From assembly GCA_025677825.1 (NCBI GenBank), contig JAIXMO010000007.1:496001-560000 (forward strand): DNA of 64,000 bases. Reading direction: 5' to 3'. A program made the position numbers and the translations under genes. The DNA is from Helicostylum pulchrum. Its lineage: Eukaryota; Mucoromycota; Mucoromycetes; Mucorales; Mucoraceae. Shown piece after piece: positions 47,098 through 59,869 of the stretch (positions within the stretch are counted from its first letter, which is position 1; every line of letters starts with the position of its first letter). The notes beneath the pieces were generated by a model. That model saw only the letters and a list, made by a program, of their open reading frames with translations, did not search any database and was not told where the DNA came from.

Positions 47098-50000
47098 ATA
47101 CCACTTATCTGTCTCTCTCTTTTTTTTTTTACTTTATACATATATACTTTTTCTTCTTACCTCTTACCTCTTACTTATATCATCACGCATTATACATATA
47201 TTCCCATTCCATAATAAAAGCATTACAATTTAATACACTTTACGTTTCTGGCACTAGTCTTTTTTTTTTTTGTTATATACTACTCGTTTACTTTTTCTGT
47301 GAAATTAAACCCTGTAAACAAGATAGATTGTTTACAAACAAGTTGCTATCGTGTGGAGACTTATGTTTTCTGGCTTTGATGTCTTTTTATTTTAAAATTA
47401 TGGTTGTAGAATAAAGGAGTCCAAAGCTGGTATATCTCCTCTCTCTATCTCTATCTCTGCCCCTAGGGTCTCCTCCTCTTTTACCCCCGCCTTTCTCTCC
47501 CAAACATTTTGTATTTCTTAAACATTTTGTATTTCTTATTTCTTTTGTACGCCGATGAAAAAATTCGGTACCAACCTAATTTGTAAAACAATGAATGATG
47601 AATTATTATTATTTTCCGCTAACTAGCAAAAAAAAGTTTTGCAGCGTGTAGTTTGTTTTTGCACAAAATAGGTGCTTTTGTCAAACAAAAAAAGTGTTAC
47701 ATGATATCATGTTTACAAAACTAAATACGTTTGTTGTTGTTACACATACAAAAAAAAATCAACATCGATCATGGTTTTTTTTTGGAGAAAAAATGTCATA
47801 GCGTTGTTTAATGGAGTCCGTTTTATTTTTGTTGCATTACGCCACTGGACTGACACAATTTTCCTAGTAGCTGACTATATATGGTCTTTTGCTGCTTTTA
47901 CATATTTCAAAGACGGCTACATAATACAACACACATGTCTTTTTCTCTTGCTCCTGGTGGGGGTCTTTATCATGTGAAATAGGGTGGTTTGATATTTCCT
48001 TTACGGTGCATATTTTATCTTCTATTTTGACCCTTTTTTGATTATCTTTTGGATAATTTTTCTCTTATTAAATGTTTCCCCTCAAACCTCCCTTTGCGTG
48101 TATATACATCGTTCTTTATATACTCTTATTACCATTAAGTTATACTTTTAACCATCGATCTCATTATGATGAGACGTATATAGTGACATGTACGGGGAGG
48201 TATGTTCGTTTCTTTTTTAAAAAAAATGTGTAAATACGCGGCAGTAACTAAAAAGTAAATGACAGACAAATTATTTGTTTTTTTTTTTGCTGGCATATTA
48301 AATACTACGCTTATGATTTAATAATACGCTTTATATGATGTATTTTTTTTTCTGGGCAAAAAGATGTTGCAACGAAAAAAAGAAAAAAAAATAACCATTT
48401 ATAGATAATATATTAAACTAATTATTTTTTTTTTTCATTTCAAAAAAGCGTATTAGGCTGTAAGAAAAAAGTTTAGGGGAAGAGCGGGATACCTTTTCAG
48501 CACTTTTTGTTATGCAGAAGTAAAATGCATACCTTTTTACTGTATATCGAATTTATTTTAAAAAGAACCATATATCATCTATGTAGTAAACATAAAAAGA
48601 TGAAATAAAGCGCATTACGCCAATTATAATAATACTAGCTTTAGTATATATTTTGTCTGATAAGGATAAAATATTATTTAAATAGGAGCGAAAAAGGAGA
48701 CCCGTTACAAGTAGGATATACAAAAAAGATTGACCACGCACATAATACAAAATGAATCAAAGAGCGAAAAGGCCCTGGATCCCCCAAAAAAAACTTATTT
48801 CAAAAGCAGATTTTCCGTTGTATGCAATGCAGACTGCACAAAGTCAGTTACTAATACTTAATAGTACAATCTGTAATAAATATATTACTTCTGATTTAAA
48901 TCATATATTTAAAATTATAATTTTTTATTAAAATAATGGTTACACTTGCATCAATGATATTTCAATATTTACTACATACTTTTCCAAGTACCTTTTTTCG
49001 CTGCGAAAAGAAAGTCCATGGTTTTTTCTTCTTATGACTACATTCATCATCATTGAAGGAGGAGAAAGGGGATGCCATAAAATCTACGCATGTATATACA
49101 AAAATCGGTTTCAATTAAGCGTAATAATCAATTTAAAATTTAAAATAATACGCGAGTTTATATGTTTCAATATCAAATTATATATCATTTGAACTTAACC
49201 TTAAATCCGACATAATAACATACGCTTGTGACTTGAACAAGGTTTTTTTTTTAAAAAAAAAGAAGGCATATGTAGGTGCTAAAAGAAAAGGTGAGCTAAT
49301 CGGTAACTCAAGTTTTTTTTTATTATTACCAAAGATAGTTTATTATTTGAGAGTGGGCCAGATGTCATATGAGTACGAGATCAGGAATTTTATCTTTGTA
49401 GACCCATGATCCCTCACTTCGAAGCCAAATAAAACTAGGTGATATAGTTTTTACCAAAATGAAAATGCATCTTGACCAACAAGTACCTAAAATAAAGTGC
49501 GCCAATTCAGTATTAGGCAATAGCTTATAAAAGACATGTATTGATGTGCTTGTTGCATACTTGTATACCGAAAGATGTAAAGACGGACTAGAGTCGATTG
49601 AATGGAAAGTGTGCTATATTAAAGTATCAAAAAAGGCACCTTGTATTTTTGGTAGTATTCTACTGCAATACCATTTGCGTTTTTCTTTCTGTACTTGAAA
49701 TGAATTATTTGTTAGTGAACCATGTACATGTTTTTTTTTTTTGGGCGCTAAACAAACACGAATAACTGTTTTTTTTTGTAAAAAAATAATATCTCCAAAG
49801 TAGTATATAAAGACTTTGTAAAGACACAAATTGTCGCGTTAAAATCAATTAAATCTTCGGGGACCCCCTTTCTCTCTTATACTAGTATTCATGTATCCAA
49901 AGATTTACATCGCTTATATGCTTCACCCTTTTTTTTCTCTTTCTCTCTCTCTCTGACAGTATGTACCGAAAACGCTCATTAAAAAAAAAACGTCGCCCCC

Positions 50001-50290
50001 CCCCTTTTTTTTTCACCCAACTGCGCCAGTCACCACTATAAACCCATCTAAAAATAGTTTCCCTATTATCTAAACAGTTGCAAACCATGCATAACTACAC
50101 TTATTAACAAAATTATTGTTTATTCATTATAAAGTATATACTGTATATACCAAATAGAAATTTAAGTCAGCAGATAAACATATAGATATAATCATAATTA
50201 TAAAAAACAAAACAAATAATAGGTGTGGCTCGCATGGTACAGAAACCGGGTTTCTGATGTATTTAGGTTTTGTGTGTGTGTGTGTGTGTC
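47098..50290. other. Long intergenic region
   Basis: About 3.2 kb between convergent genes (kinase + and SMCR8 -). I see no gene. A direct repeat AAACATTTTGTATTTCTTA occurs twice around 47503-47540. Several T8-A8 palindromes are present (for example 49243-49261). A 68-codon hydrophobic open frame at 47771 is probably chance. Confidence 0.5.
50270..50289. repeat. (GT)n microsatellite
   Basis: Ten TG units next to the 3' end of the SMCR8-like gene. Confidence 0.85.
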
Positions 50291-50342
50291 TTATAATACA
50301 CATGTAGCCAAGTACTATAACAAAAAAGTTAGTCCATTTGTT

Positions 50343-53300
50343 TTACACAAACATACAAAAAAATAATCTATACGTTACCACAACAATTGTTTGATCATCA
50401 CCATACACTTTCATTTTTTCTTGTAAATACCTTCTACCCCTTCGTTCAGTGTAAGAAACACCGTCAGGTCCTACGTCAGATAATTTTCTTAATCTGTGTT
50501 TACTACCGTGCCGACGCGGTGGTCTTGTTTTCGGTTTTTCTTCTTCGCTTGAACTATCCTCTTCGTCGTCACTACAATGTTCTTGACCAAAGTATTCTAA
50601 ATCCTCCGTACCAAAGTTTAAAAATGACCCCTCTGTCGTTAGTGGTCTTCTTAAAGCATATTCTTCATCATCACTGAGGTTTGGCGAGCTACCGCTACTG
50701 ACAGAAGACTCTCTCGTGTAACTGGTAGAAATACTGTCACGTCTCAAATCTTCATCGATGGTATGTGTTGTAGTACTAGCAGTTGCATTTGTAATGACCG
50801 GCTCATCCATTCCTGTGGCACTGAACAAACCAACAATAGTTCTTGGTTTATCTTGTTGATTGTTTTTTTGTAACAAGTTCTGCAGTGTCACCGTTGCTTG
50901 ATTTTCTTCAGAATAGTCTTCGTCGTCTGTAGTTGTAGACTCGTGAACACTAGCAGTAGCAACAGAAGAAGGAGATCGAGACGAGAGATCGCTTTCTGGG
51001 TCTTCCTGTTTTTTTAAATAGTTCAAGAGTCGTATGCTCCATTTCCTGCTCAGTGTGCTAGACTCGGAGGCCTCCGATGTATAGCCTTTGCTCACCACTG
51101 CTGTATCCGAAGCTGTTTCATCTAATTTAAATTCATCACATACGTAAAGATGGTGGTACACAAATGCCTTGAGTGACATTGTCATAAACACGGTGTGTAA
51201 ATAAGCAAGATAAGATTCATCTGACTACAAAAAAAAAGTGTATTTTTTTTTAAAAAAACAAATTATATTATTTTTGGTAAAAAATGTTTTACCGAAAATA
51301 ACATCATACGATCTAATAATTGATTAATCCACTGCCCTTCTACATAAACAGGACTTGAATTCAAGGAACCATTTTTGGCATCGATATCTAGGACGCAACT
51401 GCCTTCAATATGTATACTGGCATCCATATTTTCTTTAGCAATGCCTACTAATTTAATACTACTAATATGAGAATCTGTGAATCGAGAGGTTTCAAACCAG
51501 TCAATAATTTGGTGCCTGTCACGGCTTTGACCAGGCACAAATACAGCAAGGGCCTGTACAACCTGTTGTACATGCTGTTTATTCGATACACTGCCCTGGA
51601 TCAAAACGGTTCTTCCTGTAAGTAATGAAAATATCACATCAACAATCAACGTCTGATATTTTCGTAAAACTTGCAATAAATGCGTAGGAGCAGGTTCGGG
51701 TTTCCATAATTGTAACGGTGCTTGAAGAACAGGGAAATAAAATTCATCGTCATCCGTCTCTTGCGAAGAAGAAAGGTTTCTATTTTCTTCTTTTTCCGTC
51801 TCTACTGATGTTTCGTTTGGTAATGTGGGCATTGCACTTTCATCCTATTATTAACAGCTTTTAGGTTGTTTTTTTTTGGGTACCTGAAATTTTTATGTAC
51901 CTTTAAAGTAACGCTAGTTTCTTCTTTTTCTTCTCTACAATGACAAAAAAAAAAAAAAAGAGAGTTAGAAATAATCATAAAAAAGAGTAAAAGGTAAGCA
52001 TTACTCTCTTGGTTGCGGATTATCCATGTTCAACATGAAAGTTCTTCCAAAAGTGAGAGCAGACGAAATAGGGTTCATAAACAATTCTTCTTCATCATCT
52101 ACATCAAGTACCATACTACTTTTCCCCAAATAACTAGCCATATCTTGAATAGATTTAATAGCTTCCGAGTACATATCGTGTGTAATTGCATTAGAAAAAG
52201 TCGATCTTTCTTCAGTTTGTTGCTGCTGTTGTTGAGATTCAATAATCGAAAGCAGTGGTATCATGGACGCTGTCTTTTGAGCTAAGCTCGATTGAGTTTC
52301 TTCATCAGGTTCTTGGCAAAGTTGAGCCAAAGATCTGAGTTTTCTTTCGAAATGTGGTACAGGGTATAACGTATCTATGCATTTTGGCTGATAGTCTTTA
52401 GGTACGGTGGTATAACTAGATAATGTAGGTTTGCTGCCCTTTAAAGATGTATTGTTCATTTGAGTTATACTCGACTCCAATGTATCTATCATTAATTTGG
52501 TGGCTGTAATAGCTTGTTTAATGGCTTGTAATGATAACGTAGGCTTTATTTGTTGAGATACTGCGGATTCTGTAAACTCTAAATCGATCAATCTACATTT
52601 CAAATCAAGTGTAAAGTTGGAATAGTTTCCTTTCTTCATTTTTACAGACACTTGGTTAAACCGTTCCATTAATTCCTCAAATCGAATAACTATTTTATCG
52701 GGGTCTCTGGCAATGTAAGATAATGCGACCGGGTGAACATAACCTCTTGCATTAATATCGAATAACGTGAGATGATGTGTCTATGAGTAGTAGTTGGGTT
52801 AGCCCTATTGTATTCCTCTCTAATTAATAACTTACAAATGCAAAGAATTTATGCTCAGAATCCGTAAAATAAACTTGTGTATCGTCCGGTATAGAAAATG
52901 TATAAGGGGGAGAATCGGCAAGCACAGAAGAAGGCGTTAGCGGTTCTATTAAATCTTGGTCTATTTGTCTATATATACAAATAAATAAATAAAAGAGTAT
53001 GTCTTTTAAGGTTATATCTAAACCTTACTCATATTCCGTACTTCTATCTACCGATACCACTCTTAGAACAAACGCGTTAAAGTCAAATGACTCTAGACCG
53101 ATTTTGCTTAATTCCTTCAAATGAGGATTGTTTGGACATTGCTTTTCTGTATAGTGCTTCAAGTCAATGTAAGATGAGTTTGCAACGACTGCTAACGGTA
53201 AAGGTCCTTCCAGCTCCGAAAACTCACTGATGAGTACAAAGTCTCGGTAAGATTGAGTTGTGTTTGGTTCTGCAGGTGGTAAAACCTCATCACTCCACCA

Positions 53301-53422
53301 ACAGTTGTTATGTTTGACTGAAGGTCTAAGTAATAAAAAGGTGAATACACTTTTTTACATGTATGCGTATATAAAAAAGAAGCTTACAAAGTTGTTGATA
53401 GCTCCTCTTTTCTTTGTGTCAT
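50343..53422 (-). CDS. SMCR8: SMCR8-like DENN-family protein
   Basis: Apparent orthologue of SMCR8, the DENN-family partner of C9orf72 in autophagy and membrane-traffic regulation. Start MTQRKEELSTTL at 53422 is preferred because the upstream spliced frame has a stop. The N-terminal longin/uDENN part has DFVLISEFSELEGPLPLAVV, SFDFNAFVLRVVSVDRSTE, FFAFTHHLTLFDINARGYVH and PVALSYIARDPDKIVIRFEE, which are the SMCR8 family blocks in order. The cDENN-like part has RKYQTLIVDVIFSLLTGRTV-LIQGS and DESYLAYLHTVFMTMSLKAF. Between lie long linkers, and the C-terminal ~200 residues are Ser/acid rich. About eight exons. The end is uncertain: the open frame stops at 50343, but a good intron from about 50380 to about 50312 (branch site CTAAC) would instead give a short tail ending YLATCVL with the stop at 50291. 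Confidence 0.85.
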
Positions 53423-53954
53423 ACTAGGCGTATATTAAAAAAAAAAAAAGTATGTGTGTATAAAAAAAAGAATGTTGTTTGTGGTGTACAGTGTTTACTC
53501 ACCAAAGAGGATGATGACGGGTTTTTAAATTGAGAGGCAGTTTCGCTAGATCTCAAAGGGCGGTCACTATCCACCAGAAGGGCTAAACTACGCTCAAGAC
53601 CGGATCATGAGGCTCGCTACCAAAATTCTTGGCAACCATAAAGGGCTTTTACGTGATAGTAAAAAATATACGAGATTTACGGTAAAAAAACACAAGGGAC
53701 AATCAAATTACAACATCTCAGAACCAAGTACAGTTGTTTACTTTACGGCTGGTTTTAATTAATTTAATAAGCGAGAAGTTTCAATATAAGATACAGGATT
53801 TTAACCTAAAACGAGACGGCTGCAAACTTCTTTAGAGACCATTGCAAATTTCCCAAGAGACATCCGTAAATTTTTACTAGACCATTTCCATAACCATATT
53901 GGGCATTTTTCATTAGACTATTACATATAAAAAATCAATATTTTCGTAGGAAGA
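53423..53954. other. 5' flank of the SMCR8-like gene
   Basis: A GTGAGT..TAG intron just upstream of the start suggests a non-coding first exon at about 53505-53580. Beyond that nothing is recognised. Confidence 0.45.
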
Positions 53955-54270
53955 ATGGGTTGCACTAATTATCGATCCATAATTGAATTTTATCCTGAAA
54001 GTGAAGCTGAGGATATGGATTTAGGTTATGAATACGGCGAGATTACTACATTAACTGATTTCATCGCCCCCGTCCACAACATTCAAATGGACGAGAACTT
54101 ATAGGAGATCACTACTAATTTAGCTCTTTCAGACGATAAGAAAAGGAAGGATAAGTATGGACCTGAGCAAATACGTCGCTTTGTTTAAATTTTGCAGGAA
54201 GAAGGGGTGTCAATTCCTGTAGCTACAAAGATATGCATGATCTTGATATTCACTACACCCATGGAAGAGA
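53955..54270 (+). pseudogene. Transposase N-terminal (HTH) relic, Tc1-like
   Basis: From an ATG at 53955 a frame reads MGCTNYRSIIEFYPESEAED..., a TAG after about 49 codons, then KRKDKYGPEQIRRFV, a TAA and ILQEEGVSIPVATKICMI. The latter resembles the helix-turn-helix start of Mucoromycota Tc1-like transposases, where a xxFxxxQIxRFIxLVQEEGxSI-type motif is usual. Two stops and no catalytic domain follow. The coding pieces after 54430 are not assignable. Confidence 0.5.
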
Positions 54271-54733
54271 TTGTCCCTAGAATGATGTGAGATACTGCAC
54301 GAGTCGATGGTGTAGTAACCATGGCTGAAGTGCCTTTTGCAGATCTTCCCGTCAAAGGTCTCTATTTCGATATCGAATGCAACCTCATTCAAGAAGACGT
54401 AATTACTTAGATAATCCGTATCTGTCTGAGATTATTTCTCGACCCACTCTTTCCTCTTGATGCGCGTTTTTTTCAGAGTCTTTAGCCAAAGGACGACAAG
54501 TGATCCGCTTGACTGTCAAGTTGTATTTATCTTTTATGAAAGTTCCTACGTACATGGGACTCTTTCAAACTGAAGTCCTCGAATGTTGCGGTAAGGCTAT
54601 CAACGGCATTCGTTCTTGTTGCTTGAGGTTGATCATAGAAAAGATGAATCAGGAAATACTTATGCTCTTCCTGTAGTAATGAGATTCATCACGATTGACT
54701 TTGTTCATACGCTTCACTTGACCACCTTGTCCA

Positions 54734-54869
54734 CCTTGTCCACTACCTTTTTTCCTATTAGCCAATCAAAGAACTCTATTTGTTTGACCTTGTCCACTAC
54801 CTTTTTTCCTATTAGCCAATCAAAGAACTTTATTTGTTTGATCTTGTCTTTCGAGGCTGTTCTCAAGCA
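54734..54869. repeat. 54 bp tandem duplication shared with the 62.3 kb locus
   Basis: Two adjacent near-identical 54 bp units start at 54734 and 54788 (each CCTTGTCCACTACC... through CCTATTAGCCAATCAAAGA...), followed by TTGTCTTTCGAGGCTGTTCTCAA. The same block, once and diverged, is at 62262-62352 just before the Harbinger-like transposase. It is probably part of a transposon end. Confidence 0.75.
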
Positions 54870-57370
54870 AAAAAAAATACACCCCCCTCCTTTTGGAAAA
54901 AAATACTTTTGGTAAGCATTTTATATTAACCTCATTAATATTTGTACTATTAACTTTACAATTATTTCAAGGTACTTTGGCTCTTGTGTATTTTTTTCTG
55001 TTGTCTTGTCCTGGTGTGAGTTATATGATAGGTTTGTTAGTCGGCTCCTATAATGGCATTTAAGACATATATACAAGGTTCTTTGCCCAAGCCAAAGAAT
55101 CGGGAGCATGGTCGACTTTAACAGTCGAGCTTATTGACTTTAAGGATGATCTAGAAAGTAAGACCACCTACGTGAAGGAAACTTCATAAATACCCAGAAG
55201 TATAAGGAGGAATTCATTTGAGAACCACTTTGAGAAACCAGTTTGGAGTAGCTTGTAGTTTACTTTATTTAAGAGACGAAAGTTCCTTAAATAAGAATTT
55301 TTTGAACATTTACCTTTGTCCTCGGACAGAGGTATTACATATATTTAACTTGATGAAAATGAAAAACAAAACCTCAGTAAAACTCTGGCGATTACTTGGA
55401 TTGAAATATACTTAATCAATAAAACCATATCACTCTCTTCTCGCTATTTTCAAACTATTACGCGTTGGCGTGATATTATTTTAGTTCCTCGTGAACACTA
55501 TACTGAGTTGTTTAGTCTCAAGCCCTTTTAACAATATGATTCCGTGCATTTTTTTAAAAACTTTCTCTTGCGGGTTTTCAATGTATAGATAGCTCGAATC
55601 ATAGTACGTTTTCTTTTAAAAGAAAGTAATAAGCCTGGCAGGAGATTTGGGTAAGACGTCCTAGAGAAATCCACTCTTAGATAGAGCTGTTATTGCAATT
55701 AGTCTTTTCTTACGGCGAATCACTGTATGAATTCGATTTCCTTCATCCATACGATTTTTTTAAGAGACTCGCCTAATTTTAACAAACGTCTAAACATGAC
55801 AAGTATGTTAAACAGTTAAATCCATTGCTTATAAAACATTCTTTATTTATTTATTGATGTATTAGAAAGCCGTGTTATTATATCTGCTGCTTATATATTA
55901 AAAAAGTTAAATTATACTGTCACTTGGAATAAGCACAAAAAAAATGCTTGTACAGCTTCTCATTTTTATTACAGGATAAGTATAAAATTATCATTTAATA
56001 ATTATCCTGCCGCGATATGTACACTGTCTATACTATCGGTACATATATCTAGAGGGAAATGATGTCTAACACGCTACTAGCGTTAACAATTCATCTAACT
56101 CCAACCTTTCACATATCCATTTTAGTTTCGTTCAGCTGAACGAACCCTATCTTACCTATTGATACTCTCGCTGTCTATAACGGCATATTTTGTAAGAATC
56201 AAGCATTACTTCTCGGGTTTTCGGACTGCACTGTTTCTTAAAATTAGGTAAAACTAGAATCAGTAAGTAGATCCTTACTGTCCAAAGAATAAGGTTTTAG
56301 AGTAAGTATATCATAGATAAGCGTTAATATGGTATTCAGTAACTATTTAAATTATATCTACAAAATACGCAGTTTATTATCATCTACATTGCATTAAATT
56401 AATCATGGTATTTAAGCGTTCAGACATATACCGACTTTGTTACCGAAATTGGCGCTCCAGTTACGGACGTAAGAAATGCTTAATATTCCTAGCGCAGTTT
56501 TTATCTCACACCGTTTATCCGTCACTACATTCGTCGTCCATTAAAAAAATAAGAAGCTGTAGTTTAAGTTCTATTGTGCCAAGAGTTCAAAATAAACGTG
56601 CAAAAAAAAGAATAGAGTTTGCTACTTTTTTTGGTAATGGTTGTGATGTTACATTTCAAAACTGTATTTTTTTATAATGACGAAAAAAATATGACTTTAG
56701 CACTAAAAAAAAGTAGCGATCAGCTTGAAAACATGAAAATCAGCAACTCTACATGCTGGTAATTGAAACTTCCTTCACATTATCCTTAAAAAAAGGGCCT
56801 CATGATATTCCAACATCTGTCCGCTCCTTTCAGTTCGATAAACAATCTAATTACATTTTATATTTTTTAATGAAGAACCCAAGTCGTGTATACAGTTTAA
56901 ATAATGAAACCGATATTAAATCTAGCTTCAAATACGCTGTTTTTACTTTGTAAATCGTATCGTAAGCAATCGGTAGTTTTAAACTGACAGGCCTGCTACC
57001 ACAAAAATAAAAGTCGCTTCTATTTTAAGGCGACTAAAGAAAATATCATAATACGAGTTATGCGCATTAATCGCCTCTCCCGTCACGAGAACAATTGGAA
57101 CTGAGCTCTACAATATACATTGAATATTGGATGCAAGTAGTTAGCAAACATCAGGATATTGGCATAATACTAATTAACGAGTATATCAGTACTAAAACTA
57201 CTGTTCAAAATTACGCAGCGCGTGTATTTTACATCAGATGTCGAAAAAAAAACTACATGTATAAAAGGAAGCGTCTAGAAAAACTTTCTCTGAAATATTT
57301 ATTAATGACTCCCATCAGGAGCAACGTAAATAGAAATGGCATAATAGACGAGACTGCTGAAAGAGGCTGA
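54870..57370. other. Gene-free region before the desaturase pseudogene
   Basis: About 2.5 kb with several short protein-like frames (for example at 55218-55415 and 56405-56677) that I cannot assign. They are probably remains of mobile elements. No intact gene or RNA is recognised. Confidence 0.45.
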
Positions 57371-58600
57371 GAAATTCCTGACTTTACCATGAAGGAAATC
57401 CGAGACGCGATCCCTTCCTATTGCTTTAAACGAAACACGCTACGATCCTTCTACTACGATTTTCATGACCTGGCTTGCATATTGATACTAGGAACACTAT
57501 CCGGCTACATAAATAAAGCGCCAAATATTTACGCTCGTGCCATTTTACGGTGCATATATTGGATTTCTCAAAGTACTATTTGGTTTGGTATTTGGACTCT
57601 AGGTCATGAATGTGGACATCGAGTGTTTAATCCAATAAAGGTATTTAAAAAAAAATCATACAGTGTAATATTAAATGTTAAATATAATACATAACACAAC
57701 TGACATTTGGTTTCATATTACTAGTCTATAAACAACACAGTAGGGTTTGTGCTTCATAGTGCTATTCTAACTCCTTATTCTTGGAGATTTATACATGCTA
57801 AGCATCACAAGAACACAGGACACATGGTGAGAGAACAGGTGAGTCAATATATGATATATAAGTTATATTTATCACGCATCAAATTTTAATATATAATAGT
57901 CTCATATACCAACTCTTCGTTCAGAAACAAAGTTGCCTCCTCGCAACCAAGACCTCGATCCCGACGGAGATCATAGTATCTTTGATGAGTCGTCTCTTGC
58001 AACGTTTTGTGTTTTAGCTTATACCCTAGTTATAGGATTTCCAGTGTATTTATTTACAAATTACACTGGTCAAATATTCTGGCGGGGCAAACTGTTTTAG
58101 ACCTAGATGTGGTGCTTACAAAGAAACGCAATATTGGGACGTTATTCTCTCTACTGTTGGTGTAAGTACAACGCTGATTATTGTTATATATTGCGGTTAT
58201 AAGTTCGGGTGGACTACGGCAGCAAAGCATTATATCATACCTTACTCTGGTTACTACGATTGGCTCGTTCTAGTAGCTTATTTGCATCATACGGACCCGA
58301 AGATTCCACATTATTGCGACGGAGTGTTTAATTTCCAGCGTGGTGCCGCACTTACTATAGATCGATCTTACGGCTTTCTAATCAATTATTCCCATCATCA
58401 TATATCACACTCACGTTTCTCATTATTTCTTTTCAACCATACCTCATTATCATGCACAGGAGGCCACTATTCATTTAAAAAAAGTATTAGGTAGACATTA
58501 TCTTTGTTTTGATACACCTATTGCTGCGACATTATGGAATAATTGGAGAGCTTGTCGTTTCGTAGAAGACGAAGGAGACGTCGTATTTTACAAACGTTAA
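57371..58600 (+). pseudogene. Delta-12 fatty acid desaturase pseudogene
   Basis: Former membrane-bound oleate (delta-12/omega-6) desaturase of the endoplasmic reticulum. EIPDFTMKEIRDAIPSYCFK begins the match, then box 1 GHECGH (57601-57618), an intron, box 2 HAKHH (57794-57808), a second intron, then VLVAYLHHTDPKIPHY, NFQRGAALTIDRSYGFL, and the C-terminus ACRFVEDEGDVVFYKR with a stop at 58600. The reading frame is broken twice: near 58074 (one extra base, then a stop within 15 codons) and near 58405 (two bases lost). Box 3 should be HxxHH but reads HVSHY after frame correction. A TGA precedes the first conserved residues. Introns are kept, so this is a decayed duplicate or allele and not a retrocopy. 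Confidence 0.88.
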
Positions 58601-58982
58601 ATAAATAAAAAAACTTAACTTGGGCTTGTTAGTATAAAAAAAAAATCTTTAAATATTGCTATTAAAAGTGTCTTGTTTCTCTCCCTCTTTTTATGTTATT
58701 ATTTATTGATCGCTCCCGTACAAAACAACTAATAATAACTTTTTATCCCCTCAAAAATTAATCTAACCAAACAATAAATTGACCTGAACATAGTTTTATT
58801 AGTAAAGGATGACTAAAGAAGCTCATCAAATGCTAAATTGTGTATAGATTAATGCCGTTGTACCTTGAAAGCAGGCATTACCGAGATTATTAAACCCCAG
58901 CGAGCATTTTTTTTTTTTACATTAACTGGTACCAGGGGCCTTAATTCTCAATTGTTTTAGTTCTTTTTGTAACGAATACAGT

Positions 58983-59803
58983 ATGGCCGATAAAGAAGAA
59001 ACTCCCGCCGTTTCCTTGAAGGATATGAAAAAGTTCGAAAAATGGACCAAATCCTTGAAATATATTACAGGACTTGGTATGGATGAAACTGAAAGAAAAG
59101 ATTTTAAAAAGCGTCTCGATGTCGAGTTGGAAGAATACCAATGTAATCAATGTGAAGTATGGAAGGATAACCTCTTAAAGAACAGTAAAGTATATGACTG
59201 TATAATATATGAGCTTCTATTTTTTTTCTTATAAAAAAATTTAGGTGCACCTGTAAGATTCATGGTTGAACAGTTGAGAAAGGTCGATAAAGAAATGACC
59301 AAAGACGATTTCCAATGTATTCCTTGCGACGAAATGAGATCGGGAGGATTTTCACCTGTGGATGGTATTTTATTATGCCCAAATAAAATTGGCTCAAAGA
59401 CGCATCAGGAACATACTATGGTTCATGAAATGATTCATATGTACGACCACCATAAATTTAACGTAGACTGGAGTAATTTGAAACATCAAGCGTGTAGTGA
59501 AGTAAGCTTATAATTTATTGTTGCGGTTACAAAAATGATGACATTTAAAAAAAACTAAACTAAACTAAAAAAAAAATTAAGGTTAGAGCTGCTAGTTTAA
59601 GTGGAGATTGTCGTTGGACAAGAGAGATGCAAAGAGGTTTCTTTACGTTTACCAAACAACATCAAGTATGCGTTAAAAGAAGAGCTGTTCTTTCAGTTAC
59701 ACAAAACCCAAATTGTAAAAATGTTGAAGAAGCTGAAAGAGCCGTTTCAAGTGTATTTGAATCTTGTTTTGCAGATACAAGACCTTTTGATGAAATCTAT
59801 TAA
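58983..59803 (+). CDS. ATP23: Mitochondrial inner membrane protease Atp23
   Basis: Metalloprotease of the mitochondrial intermembrane space; in yeast it processes Atp6 and assists F1Fo-ATP synthase assembly. Three exons: [20 protein letters not shown]..., with [17 protein letters not shown] (a Cys pair), then [20 protein letters not shown] with [23 protein letters not shown] and the zinc protease motif [11 protein letters not shown] (HExxH), and finally [20 protein letters not shown] with SVTQNPNC and a Cys-containing tail ending TRPFDEIY. The first 5' splice site lies inside the Ser codon after KN, which is the only choice keeping frame. About 225 residues, normal. Intact, 380 bp after the desaturase pseudogene and 140 bp before YOP1. 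Confidence 0.95.
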
Positions 59804-59869
59804 AATGCAATAGAAACGTTACACACAGTGACGCGACTTTTTAATTTTTTTTTTCTCCTTTTTTTTTTG

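Noticed and set aside
47771..47977. Hydrophobic 68-codon open frame
   Set aside because: Could be a small membrane protein, but no family, splice context or promoter supports it; AT-rich DNA yields such frames by chance.
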